A DNA stretch of 64,000 nt. Origin: Rubrivirga sp046845755 (GTDB taxonomy: Bacteria > Bacteroidota > Rhodothermia > Rhodothermales > Rubricoccaceae). Of this stretch, positions 41,226 through 49,459 are shown in pieces. The stretch's first letter is position 1, and every line of letters begins with the position of its first letter. The position numbers and the translations under genes are program-made. The notes below the pieces were generated by a model, which worked only from the letters and a program-made list of their open reading frames with translations, ran no database searches and had not been told where the DNA came from. The DNA lies in assembly GCF_046845755.1 (NCBI RefSeq), contig NZ_CP177357.1, positions 2,108,001-2,172,000 of the forward strand. The letters are read 5' to 3'.

Positions 41226-44200
41226 TTATGCGGCGTACTTCTTCAGCAGTGACCGACCGGACTTCTGGTCGCGGATGTCGAACGCCAGCGGGTCCACGCT
41301 CGTGTCGTCCTCGACCTCGAACGCGATCCCGCGCAGGCCCAGCCGCCACCGTGTCAGCGGCGACACCAGGCCCCGGCGCAGGAAGGCGCCCAGCAGGGGG
41401 TGCACGCGGACCACGATTGGGCGGCTCTTGTAGCGCTCGTCGACCGTCGCGCGGTAGTGGTCGAGCCAGCCGCGGATGCGGCCCGCGAGCGCGCGCGGCG
41501 TCGCGTCCTCGGCGGCCACTACGGGGCGCTCCGAGCGCTCGGCGCGCTCCGACCGCGCCGGCCGGTCGTCGCGCTCGTCGGCCTCGTAGACCTGGTTGCC
41601 GGACCGCTGGATCTCGCCGGCCCCGGCGGCGGCCACGGCCTCGGCGGCGTCGAGCGGGTTGCCGTCCTCGTCGGTCGCGTTGGCCGTGATCGACGGGCGC
41701 AGGCGCTGGCGCGTGATCTGGACGAGCCCGAAGTCCGACATCGGCAGCAGCTTCGTCACCGCGCGGTCCTTCTCGAAGGCCTTCAGGAGCACGTCGGTCA
41801 CCTTCTTGCGGTCCCGGTCGTACTTGAGGTCGATAAAGTCGACGACGATGATGCCACCGAGGTCGCGCAGGCGGAGCTGCTTGGCGACCTCCCTGGCGGC
41901 CTCGACGTTGACGTCGATCAGGTTCTGCTTCTGGCTCTTGCCGCGGCCGGCGCGGCCCGAGTTCACGTCGACCACGTGCATGGCCTCGGTCGTCTCGATA
42001 AAGAGGTAGCCCCCGCCGCGCATGTTGACGCGCTTCGAGAACGCCTCCTCGACCTGCTTCTCGATGCCCAGCGAGCGATAGACGGGCGTCCGCCCCTTGT
42101 GCATCTCGACCTTGTCGGCCATCTGGGGCGCGACGGCCTTGACGTAGGCCTGGACGTTGGCGAACACCTTGGGGTCGTCGACCAGGATCCGGTCGTAGTC
42201 CTCCGAGAACAGGTCGCGGATGACCGACGAGACCATGTTGACGTCCTGGTACAGCAGGACGGGCGGCTCGGGGGTGCCCTTGAGCTTGTTCTCGATCTTG
42301 CGCCACTTGTCGGTGAGCAGGCGCAGGTCGGTGTCGAGCGACTTGGCGTCGCGGCCCTCGGCGACCGTCCGCACGATCACGCCGAAGCCGTCGGGCTTGA
42401 GGCTCGTCGCCAGCGTCCGCAGGCGGCGGCGCTCCTTGGCGCTCTCGATCTTCTTGGAGACGGCCACGTAGTCGGCCGCCGGGACGAGGACGAGGAACCG
42501 GCCCGCCAGCGAGAGATCGGTCGAGACGCGCGGCCCCTTGTTGGAGATGGCCTCCTTGGTGATTTTGACGATGATCTTGCCGTCGCGCTTGATCAACTCC
42601 TCGTTCGAGGGGATGCGGCCCGAGGCCTTGCTGCGCTGGCGGTTGGTGTCGCGCCCGCCCCGACCCGAGTCGCGGTTGCCGTCGCGCGACGAGCTGCGCC
42701 CGCCGCGGTCGCCGTCGCGCGAGCCACGGTTCGAGTCACGCCCGCCGCGGTCCCCTTCGCGGGAGCTGCGCCCGCCCTGCGAGCGGCCAGAGACCGGCTT
42801 GTCGCCGTCCGACTCGGCCGTGGCGTCGTCGCCCGACCGCGTCCGGCGCCGCGAGCGGCCGTCCGACCCGCCGTCGTCGTTCTTGTCGGACCGGCGCGAG
42901 CGGCCGCCCCGGTCGTCGGAGCCGGCGTCGGCCTTCTTGGAGCGGCGTCCGCCGCGGCTGCGGCCGGTGTCGTCCGAGCCCTCGCTGTCGTCGTCGGCCG
43001 TCTTCGAGCGGCGTCCGCCCCGGTCGCGGCCTGAGCCGTCCGAGTCCTCCGAGCGCGAGCGGCGGCGGCTCCGGCCGTCTGGCTGGTCCCCGGCCTCGCC
43101 CGAGCGGGCGTCTTCGGGCGCCTGCGTGCGGTCGCCGTCGTCGTCGTCGTCGCGGTGGTGCTCGGGGATCACGCGGAGGTTGGACCGCGACGAGCCCGAG
43201 AGGTCGACGGTCGAGGGGAGCCGCTTGCGGCCGCCCTTCTTGTCGCCGTCCTTCCTCGCCCCGTCCTTCTTCTTGGAGCCCTTCGGCTTCGCGTCCTTGC
43301 TGCCCGACGTGTCGGCGTCGTCAGCGCCCTTGCCCCGGCGCGAGCGGCCTCCGCCGTCGTCGCTGTCCCGAGTGCGGCTCTTCGGCGTGCTCTCGTTGGC
43401 GTCGCCCGAGTCGTCGCTGCCGGCGTCGTCGTCGGAGCGCTTGCGGCCCGAAGTCTCGCTGGCGTCGTCGGCGGGCGCGGCGGAGCGGTTCCGGCGGCGG
43501 CCCTTGCCCGGCGAGGCGTCCTCGTCGGAGGCATCGCCCTCGCTGCTTTTGCCGCGGCCCCGGCCGCGGCGTCCTCGGCGACGGCGGCGCTTGGGCTTGG
43601 CTTCCCCGCTCGCCTCGTCGGAATCGTCGGAGTCCTCGTCCGCGGAGTCGGCGGCGGACGCCTCGGCGGCGCCCGGCTCGCGGTCGGCCTCGCCGGCCCC
43701 CTCGGCGGGCGCGCTGGCGCGCGAGCGACGGCGGCTCTTGGGCTTCTCCTCGGCGTCCGGCTCCGGCGTCTCCGCCTCGGCGTCGTCCCCGGCCTCCGGC
43801 TCGGCGGTCTTCGCACGGCTCCGGCGTCGCGTCTTGGGCGTCTCCTCTGTGGGGGCCTCCTCCACCTCGGGCGCCTCGGCCTCCGGCGTCTCATCGACGG
43901 GCGCGGGCGGGTCGATGGTCTCGGGCTCCTCCTCGGGCTCGGGCGTTGGCTTCGGACGCGGCGTGCGGCGCGGCTTCGACGGCGAGCTCAGGTCGATGAC
44001 GCCGCGCAGCGGGCGGCGCTCCTCCTGCTCCTCCTCCTCCTCGCGGCGGCCCCGCCCGCGGCCACGACCTCCCCGGCCGCGACCGCGACCGCGGGAGCGG
44101 CTCCGGCCGCCGGAGCGGCTCTTGGTGCGGCTCTCCTCGGTGACCTCGCCCGAGTCGCCGGGCGACACCTCGAGGGCGTCTTCGACGTCGGGCTCCGAGT

Positions 44201-44522
44201 CGTCCTCGGCGATCCGCTTGGGGGGCGCCAGCGACAGCACGGGGGCGTCGAGGCCGGGCACGTCCTCGCCCGCCAGCGCGATGAGCTGCGGGAGGTTGTC
44301 GGTCAGGTCCGAGAAGTGCAGGAAGCAGTCCTGCTTTTCGCCGACGTCGACGAAGGCGGCCCGGATGGCGGGCATGACCTTCTGGATGCGGCCGAGGTAG
44401 ACGTTGCCGATGGTGCGGACGTTATCCGGATTCTCGACGTAGAGCTCGACGAGTTCGCCGTCCTCGACGATCGCGATGCGCGAGCGGTCCTTGCTCGCGT
44501 TGATGATGATTTGCTTTTTCAA
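41226..44522 (-). CDS. rng: RNase E/G-family endoribonuclease with giant low-complexity insertion
   Basis: 1098 residues, about twice the usual Bacteroidota size. Residues 1-80 are the first half of the S1 domain (IIINASKDRSRIAIVEDGEL, TIGNVYLGRIQKVMPAIRAA). From about 108 to 632 there is an Arg/Ser/Asp/Glu/Gly-rich disordered insert. The S1 domain then resumes at RIPSNEELIKRDGKIIVKIT (from 636). The RNase H-like and DNase I-like catalytic core follows, with metal-binding Asp852 in HVVDVNSGR and Asp895 in GGIIVVDFIDLKYDRDRKKV. The Zn-link cysteines normally found after ITRQRLRPSI (about 945) are absent; the only Cys is in KQDCFLHF. It would cut single-stranded AU-rich RNA for mRNA decay and rRNA processing. 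It is divergent from gltA across 628 bp. 'rng' or 'rne' both apply; orthology is not settled. Confidence 0.9.
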   Translation of the reverse strand: MKKQIIINASKDRSRIAIVEDGELVELYVENPDNVRTIGNVYLGRIQKVMPAIRAAFVDVGEKQDCFLHFSDLTDNLPQLIALAGEDVPGLDAPVLSLAPPKRIAEDDSEPDVEDALEVSPGDSGEVTEESRTKSRSGGRSRSRGRGRGRGGRGRGRGRREEEEEQEERRPLRGVIDLSSPSKPRRTPRPKPTPEPEEEPETIDPPAPVDETPEAEAPEVEEAPTEETPKTRRRSRAKTAEPEAGDDAEAETPEPDAEEKPKSRRRSRASAPAEGAGEADREPGAAEASAADSADEDSDDSDEASGEAKPKRRRRRGRRGRGRGKSSEGDASDEDASPGKGRRRNRSAAPADDASETSGRKRSDDDAGSDDSGDANESTPKSRTRDSDDGGGRSRRGKGADDADTSGSKDAKPKGSKKKDGARKDGDKKGGRKRLPSTVDLSGSSRSNLRVIPEHHRDDDDDGDRTQAPEDARSGEAGDQPDGRSRRRSRSEDSDGSGRDRGGRRSKTADDDSEGSDDTGRSRGGRRSKKADAGSDDRGGRSRRSDKNDDGGSDGRSRRRTRSGDDATAESDGDKPVSGRSQGGRSSREGDRGGRDSNRGSRDGDRGGRSSSRDGNRDSGRGGRDTNRQRSKASGRIPSNEELIKRDGKIIVKITKEAISNKGPRVSTDLSLAGRFLVLVPAADYVAVSKKIESAKERRRLRTLATSLKPDGFGVIVRTVAEGRDAKSLDTDLRLLTDKWRKIENKLKGTPEPPVLLYQDVNMVSSVIRDLFSEDYDRILVDDPKVFANVQAYVKAVAPQMADKVEMHKGRTPVYRSLGIEKQVEEAFSKRVNMRGGGYLFIETTEAMHVVDVNSGRAGRGKSQKQNLIDVNVEAAREVAKQLRLRDLGGIIVVDFIDLKYDRDRKKVTDVLLKAFEKDRAVTKLLPMSDFGLVQITRQRLRPSITANATDEDGNPLDAAEAVAAAGAGEIQRSGNQVYEADERDDRPARSERAERSERPVVAAEDATPRALAGRIRGWLDHYRATVDERYKSRPIVVRVHPLLGAFLRRGLVSPLTRWRLGLRGIAFEVEDDTSVDPLAFDIRDQKSGRSLLKKYAA

Positions 44523-45150
44523 CGGGGGGTGGGGTAGCGCGTCCGGGCCCGGCGAGCGCCCGGCACGGTGCCGGGGCCAGCCTCGGGCCGCTGCCCCCCG
44601 TCGCGGTCGCGACGGGCCGGGCGGGCGCAGGGGGACGGTGCCCGGCGGCCACGGCGCGCAACGCGACGCGCGCTCCGAACCCGAGGGTCAGGAGCGCGGC
44701 GAGGCGGGCGATCACGTGGGCGGCGACGAGCACAGAGGGGGGGATCGGGGGGCGCTCCGGCAGGGGGCGGCCGTCGCCTTCTCGGCGTCCGGGGCCCCGA
44801 TCCCGCCGGGCGCGGCGGATGGGGGACGAGCGGTGGCTGGCACGGCCCGTAGGCCGAAGGTACCACCCGGCGCCCCCTCCCCTGCCGTAGGACGCTGCGA
44901 AGAGCGCGTGCGTGCGGGCCGGGCGCAAGCCCCGCCTGCCTGGGGCTTGCACGCACCGCACCGCCCGACGGCGGGGGCGGGCCGCGAGCCAGGACACGGA
45001 AGCGCTCCCGATCTCAACGCCGAATCCGCGAACGGGGCCGCCAGCGTTGCGTTTCCTGCCACAGGCCGCTGAACCCCGCACGCTCTGCGGGGTAGGCGAC
45101 CCACTCGACTGTTCTGCCGACCGCTCGCCGGTCCCCACCCGCCCTCCCCG
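44523..45150. other. long divergent intergenic region between the RNase gene and gltA
   Basis: 628 bp without a credible gene; short open frames here are GC artefacts. Two hairpins stand out: GCAAGCCCC/GGGGCTTGC (44935-44943 with 44952-44960) and CCCCGCA/TGCGGGG (45074-45080 with 45086-45092), the latter 60 bp upstream of the gltA start. Either may be part of a 5' leader. RNase E family genes often autoregulate through long leaders, so the RNase-proximal half may matter too (inference). Confidence 0.55.
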
Positions 45151-46299
45151 ATGTCCCAGACCGCCGCCGCCCCCAAGAAATCCCGAGGCCTCGAAGGCGT
45201 CACCGCCCTCGACACCGAGCTGTCGTTCATCGACGGCCAGGTCGGCGAGCTGATCTATCGCGGCTACGACATCCGCGACCTCGCCAAGAACGCCTCCTTC
45301 GAGGAGGTCGCCTACCTGCTGTGGAAGGGCGAGCTCCCCACCCGGGCCCAGCTCGACGACCTCAACGCCCAGCTCCGCGAGGCGCGCCCGGTCCACGACG
45401 ACCTGCTCGACCACCTCCGGCACCACACGCCGAGCGACGCCAACCCGATGGCGGCCATGCGGACCGCGCTCTCGATGCTGGCGGCGTACGACGACGAGGC
45501 CGACAGCACGGACCCCGAGGCCAACTACCGCAAGGCGATCCGCCTGACGGCCAAGCTCCCCACGCTGCTCGCGGCGTTCGACCGGATCCGCAAGGGCAAG
45601 GACCCCATCGCCCCGAAGCAGGAAGGCTCGACGGCGCACGACTTCCTGTTCATGCTCAACGGCGAGGCCCCGGGCCCGGCCGCCGAGGCCATCATGGACG
45701 CCGCGCTCGTGCTCCACGCCGAGCACGGCTTGAACGCGAGCACCTTCGCCGCGCGCGTCATCGGCGCCACGATGTCGGACATGTACTCGGCCGTCGTCGG
45801 CGCCATGGGCGCGCTCAAGGGCCCGCTCCACGGCGGCGCCAACATCGAGGTCATGAAAACGCTCCTCGAGCTCGACGCCTCGGGCGAGACCGCACAGGAG
45901 TTCGTCGACCGCAAGCTGGAGGCCAAGGAGAAGATCATGGGCATCGGCCACCGCGTCTACAAGACGCTCGACCCGCGCGCCACGATCTTGCGCGCCATGC
46001 TCAAGGACCTCTCCGAGGAGAAGGGCGAGATGAAGTGGCTCGAGATGAGCGACACGATTCGCGAGACGGTGTTGGAGCGCAAGGGGCTCGACGCGAACGT
46101 CGACTTCTACTCCGCCAGCGTCTACTACCTGCTCGGCATCGAGCGGGACCTGTACACGCCCATCTTCGCCATCTCGCGGATGACCGGCTGGACGGCCCAC
46201 CTCCTGGAGCAGTGGACCGACAACCGCTTGATCCGCCCGCGCGCCGAGTACGTCGGGCCCAAGGGCAAGACGGTCGCGCCGATCGCCGACCGCGGCTAG
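45151..46299 (+). CDS. gltA: Citrate synthase
   Basis: 382 residues, the short dimeric type common in Gram-positives, archaea and many Bacteroidota, condensing oxaloacetate and acetyl-CoA. The catalytic residues are visible: His in LHAEHGLNASTFAARV, His in IMGIGHRVYKTLDPR, and Asp in LDANVDFYSASVYYLLGI. The N-terminal IDGQVGELIYRGYDIRDLA and the GGANIEVM segment are typical. It belongs to the citrate synthase/2-methylcitrate synthase superfamily; adjacency to sdhCDAB favours citrate synthase. A hairpin with a short T-run follows (46325 onward) and the sdh operon begins with its own promoter. Confidence 0.92.
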   Translation: MSQTAAAPKKSRGLEGVTALDTELSFIDGQVGELIYRGYDIRDLAKNASFEEVAYLLWKGELPTRAQLDDLNAQLREARPVHDDLLDHLRHHTPSDANPMAAMRTALSMLAAYDDEADSTDPEANYRKAIRLTAKLPTLLAAFDRIRKGKDPIAPKQEGSTAHDFLFMLNGEAPGPAAEAIMDAALVLHAEHGLNASTFAARVIGATMSDMYSAVVGAMGALKGPLHGGANIEVMKTLLELDASGETAQEFVDRKLEAKEKIMGIGHRVYKTLDPRATILRAMLKDLSEEKGEMKWLEMSDTIRETVLERKGLDANVDFYSASVYYLLGIERDLYTPIFAISRMTGWTAHLLEQWTDNRLIRPRAEYVGPKGKTVAPIADRG

Positions 46300-46324
46300 C
46301 GCCGGCCGCATCGCGCACGCATCC

Positions 46325-46361
46325 GAGGCGTCCGGCACCGTGCCGGGCGCCTCGCGTCGTT
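46325..46361 (+). terminator. probable terminator after gltA
   Basis: GAGGCGTCCGGCAC (46325-46338) pairs with GTGCCGGGCGCCTC (46340-46353) with one G-U pair and a very tight loop, followed by GCGTCGTTT. The T-run is short, so termination may be partial. Confidence 0.5.
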
Positions 46362-46430
46362 TGAGGCGCCCCCTTTCCATGCGCTGTGCGGGCTCCGCGA
46401 AGACGGGACGGCGTCGGCGGCTGGACGTAC

Positions 46431-46458
46431 TTTGGACCGCGCGCGGTTCGTAACTTTC
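46431..46458 (+). promoter_or_regulatory. Bacteroidota-type promoter of the sdh operon
   Basis: TTTGG at 46431-46435 and TAACTTTC at 46451-46458 match the -33 TTTG and -7 TAnnTTTG elements with a spacing of about 16 bp. Transcription would start near 46464, just at or after the ATG at 46463, which argues that sdhC translation starts at 46517 instead. Confidence 0.6.
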
Positions 46459-46516
46459 ACTGATGAGTGAAACCTGGCACCACGCGTCTGGTAGCCTGCT
46501 CCCCCCCCGCACCGCC

Positions 46517-46912
46517 ATGGCCGTCGCCGCCACCCCCGAAGTCCGCCCCGTCCAGCGCTACAAACTGCGCGTCGGGATGGTCGCCTGGATTCTGCACCGC
46601 CTCACCGGGGTCGGCCTGGTGGCCTACCTCGTGCTCCACATCTGGGGCCTCAAGGCGATCACGAACCCCGAGGCCTACAACGCCTTGATCGCCGGGTACC
46701 ACGCGCCCCTGTTCAAGGTGGCCGAGTTCGGCCTGCTGGGCGCCTGCATCTACCACGCGCTCAACGGGCTCCGCATCGTGCTCATCGACTTTGTCGGCTG
46801 GAGCCCGAACCAGAAGAAGCTGTTCTGGACCCTCGGCGCCGTCGCTCTCGTCTTGCTCGCCGTCGGGGGCTACCCGTCGATCGCCGCGCTCCTCGACCAC
46901 TACAACGGGTAG
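46517..46912 (+). CDS. sdhC: Succinate dehydrogenase cytochrome b556 membrane subunit SdhC
   Basis: 131 residues from ATG 46517 (an ATG at 46463 would add 18 residues but sits at the predicted transcription start). Three membrane helices: AWILHRLTGVGLVAYLVLHI (with the conserved His-Arg-x-[ST]-Gly), the middle VAEFGLLGACIYHALNGLRI (heme-ligand His) and WTLGAVALVLLAVGGYPSIA. It anchors the dehydrogenase and binds heme b and quinone in complex II. First gene of sdhCDAB; 46 bp separate it from sdhD. Confidence 0.88.
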   Translation: MAVAATPEVRPVQRYKLRVGMVAWILHRLTGVGLVAYLVLHIWGLKAITNPEAYNALIAGYHAPLFKVAEFGLLGACIYHALNGLRIVLIDFVGWSPNQKKLFWTLGAVALVLLAVGGYPSIAALLDHYNG

Positions 46913-46958
46913 GGACCCCGGCCGGCGTGGCCGGCTGGACCCCACCTTGACCACCGAC

Positions 46959-47555
46959 ATGGCATCCCCCAAGTACGGCCGAACGGCCCGATCGAGCGCG
47001 TTCCAGTGGTTCGCCCACCGGATCACGGGCACGTTCCTGATCTTCCTGCTGATCACCCACTTCTGGGTCCAGCACTTCGACCGCACGACCGCGTCGATCT
47101 CGCACTCGGTCGTCACGGCCGACGAGGCCGAGGCCGGCGTGCTCCCGCGCTACTCCCAGGAGGCCGACGAGGCCGTCCGCGCCTTCGAGGCCCGCGAGGG
47201 CACGAACACCAGCCCCGAGCGCCTGCGCGTCGTCCCCGCCCAGGACCGCCGGCTCGGCGACCCCGAGATCGACGCCCCGGGCCCAACGCACCCGCCCGGC
47301 GAGGTCGCCGGCCCGACGCCCTATGAGGTCCTGATGCTCCGGCTCGGCGACCCGGTCTACGCCGTGCTATGGAAGGGCTTCAACCTGCTCTTCCTGTTGT
47401 TCGCGCTGCACCACGGCTTCTACGGGCTCAACAACGTGCTGACCGACTACATCCGCAACGACATGGCGCGCGTCGGCGCGACCGCGCTCTCGTGGACGCT
47501 CGCGCTCGTCCTGTTCGTCATCGGCGCGTACTCCGTCGTCGTCGCCGGCCTGTGA
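46959..47555 (+). CDS. sdhD: Succinate dehydrogenase membrane anchor SdhD with enlarged loop
   Basis: 198 residues from ATG 46959, longer than the usual 110-130. Helix 1 is ITGTFLIFLLITHFWVQHF, preceded by the FQWFAHR motif. A hydrophilic stretch of about 65 residues (about 48-118, SVVTADEAEAGVLPRYSQEA and EIDAPGPTHPPGEVAGP) follows. Helix 2 is NLLFLLFALHHGFYGLNNVL, with the heme-ligand His and Asp-Tyr of VLTDYIRND, and helix 3 is SWTLALVLFVIGAYSVVVAG. The loop lies between helices 1 and 2 and would sit on the periplasmic side. The gene is in the correct operon position, so identity is firm despite the insertion. Confidence 0.85.
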   Translation: MASPKYGRTARSSAFQWFAHRITGTFLIFLLITHFWVQHFDRTTASISHSVVTADEAEAGVLPRYSQEADEAVRAFEAREGTNTSPERLRVVPAQDRRLGDPEIDAPGPTHPPGEVAGPTPYEVLMLRLGDPVYAVLWKGFNLLFLLFALHHGFYGLNNVLTDYIRNDMARVGATALSWTLALVLFVIGAYSVVVAGL

Positions 47556-47628
47556 GGGGCTGATCGTAAGGGCGCCGACCGGTCGGCGACCCCGCCGTCG
47601 GCCTGTCTACTTCAACCTTTCCACTCCT

Positions 47629-49371
47629 ATGGTTTTCGAACACGACATCGTCATCGTCGGCGCGGGCGGCGCCGGGCTGATGGCCGCGCTCTACGCGTCG
47701 GAGGGCGGCGCCGACGTCGCCGTCGTCTCCAAGCTCCACCCCCTCCGCTCGCACACCGGCGCGGCCCAGGGCGGCATCGGCGCGGCGCTCGGCAACGAGG
47801 AGGAGGACCACTGGCTGTGGCACGCCTTCGACACGACGAAGGGCTCCGACTACCTCGGCGACCAGGACGCCATCGAGCAGATGTGCCAGGACGCCCCGCG
47901 CACCATCATCGAGCTCGAGCATTACGGCGTGCCGTTTAGCCGGACGCGCGAGGGCAAGATCGCCCAGCGCCGGTTCGGCGGGCACACCCGCAACTTCGGC
48001 GAGGCGCCGGTCCGCCGGGCCTGCTACGCCGCCGACCGGACGGGCCACATGATCCTGCACACGCTCTATGAGCAGTGCGTCAAGAACAAGGTCACGTTCT
48101 ACGACGAGTACCAGGTCCTCGACCTCATCATGTCCGACGACGGCGAGGCCGTCGTGGGCACGGTCGCGTACGAGATCCTGACCGGCGAGGTCCACACCTT
48201 CCACGCGGCCGCGACCTGCTTCGCGACGGGCGGCTACGGCCGCGCCTTCAAGACGACCTCGAACGCGCACGCCGGGACCGGCGACGGGTTCGCGCTCGCG
48301 CTCCGCGCCGGGCTCCCGCTGCAGGACATGGAGTTTATCCAGTTCCACCCGACGGGCCTGTACCGGCTCGGCATCCTGATCACCGAGGGCGCGCGCGGCG
48401 AGGGCGGCATCCTGCGCAACTCGGAGGGCGAGCGGTTCATGGAGCGCTACGCGCCGACGGTCAAGGACTTGGCGCCGCGCGACATGGTCTCGCAGTGCAT
48501 TTACAAGGAGATCCGCGAGGGGCGCGGCGTCAACGGCAAGGACCACGTGGTCCTCGACATGACGGGCGTCGGCAAGGATGTCTTGGAGCACAAGCTCCCC
48601 GAGATCTCGACCTTCAGCCGCGTCTACCTCGGCATCGACCCCGTCAAGCAGCCCATCCCGGTCGCCCCGACGTGCCACTACGCCATGGGCGGCATCCCGA
48701 CCAACATCGACGGGCAGGTCGTCAAGACGCGCGACCGCTCGGGCCGCGTCGAGGGCTTCTTCGCGTGCGGCGAGGCCGCCTGCGTGTCGGTCCACGGCGC
48801 CAACCGGCTCGGCACCAACTCGCTCCTCGACCTGGTCGTCTTCGGGCGGCGGACCGGCATGGAGATGGCCCGGCAGATCGCCGAGGGCGCCGAGCGCCAG
48901 CCGCTCCCCGAGGCGGCCGAGGCCACCACGCGCGAGCGTCTCGACGGCATCGTCTCGCAGAGCACAGGCGAGAAGGCCGTCACCATCCGGACGGACCTCC
49001 AGGAGACCATGATGAAGAACGTCTCGGTCTACCGTACCGACGAGACGCTCGAGGAGGCGCTCGCCGACCTCCAGGACCTCCGCCGGCGCGCCGCGAGCGT
49101 GACCTGCCAGGACAAGGGCAAGCGGTTCAACACCGACTTGATGGACGCCGTCGAGGTCCAGTTCATGGTCGACTACGCCGAGGCCATCACCGTCTCCGCC
49201 CGGAACCGGACCGAGAGCCGCGGCGCCCACCTCCGCGAGGACTACTCGTCCCGCGACGACGACGAGTGGCTCAAGCACACGCTCTTCTGGAGCGACCAGC
49301 AGGGCCAGTCCGAGATCGGCTACAAGGACGTCGTCATCACCCAGTTCCAGCCCAAGGAGCGGAAGTACTAG
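47629..49371 (+). CDS. sdhA: Succinate dehydrogenase flavoprotein subunit SdhA
   Basis: 580 residues, the FAD-containing catalytic subunit of complex II. The dinucleotide motif is IVIVGAGGAGLMAALYASEG, the covalent-FAD histidine is in LRSHTGAAQGGIGAALGNEE, and substrate-binding residues are in FIQFHPTGLYRLGILITEGA and in the TCHYAMGGIPTNIDGQVV loop. The capping domain carries RDMVSQCIYKEIREGRG. The C-terminal part, with RTESRGAHLREDYSSRDDDE, is typical. It is 73 bp after sdhD and 88 bp before sdhB. It may also act as fumarate reductase; the gltA context favours the oxidative direction. Confidence 0.96.
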   Translation: MVFEHDIVIVGAGGAGLMAALYASEGGADVAVVSKLHPLRSHTGAAQGGIGAALGNEEEDHWLWHAFDTTKGSDYLGDQDAIEQMCQDAPRTIIELEHYGVPFSRTREGKIAQRRFGGHTRNFGEAPVRRACYAADRTGHMILHTLYEQCVKNKVTFYDEYQVLDLIMSDDGEAVVGTVAYEILTGEVHTFHAAATCFATGGYGRAFKTTSNAHAGTGDGFALALRAGLPLQDMEFIQFHPTGLYRLGILITEGARGEGGILRNSEGERFMERYAPTVKDLAPRDMVSQCIYKEIREGRGVNGKDHVVLDMTGVGKDVLEHKLPEISTFSRVYLGIDPVKQPIPVAPTCHYAMGGIPTNIDGQVVKTRDRSGRVEGFFACGEAACVSVHGANRLGTNSLLDLVVFGRRTGMEMARQIAEGAERQPLPEAAEATTRERLDGIVSQSTGEKAVTIRTDLQETMMKNVSVYRTDETLEEALADLQDLRRRAASVTCQDKGKRFNTDLMDAVEVQFMVDYAEAITVSARNRTESRGAHLREDYSSRDDDEWLKHTLFWSDQQGQSEIGYKDVVITQFQPKERKY

Positions 49372-49389
49372 AGGGATCGAGGGATGAGA

Positions 49390-49432
49390 GGCATGGAGGG
49401 ATGCGCGCCCCGCGCCCTCTGCCCATCCCTTC
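49390..49432. repeat. second copy of the CATGGAGGGATG / CCCATCCCTTC element, between sdhA and sdhB
   Basis: GGCATGGAGGGATGCG at 49390 and GCCCATCCCTTC ending at 49432, followed by more CATCCC motifs up to 49455. It fills most of the 88-bp sdhA-sdhB gap and matches the element at 41161-41214. Confidence 0.5.
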
Positions 49433-49459
49433 CTCCCGCATCCCCCATCCCTCTTTAAC

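Noticed and set aside
46463..46516. Upstream ATG as sdhC start
   Set aside because: It coincides with the predicted transcription start; 46517 is preferred, although not proven.
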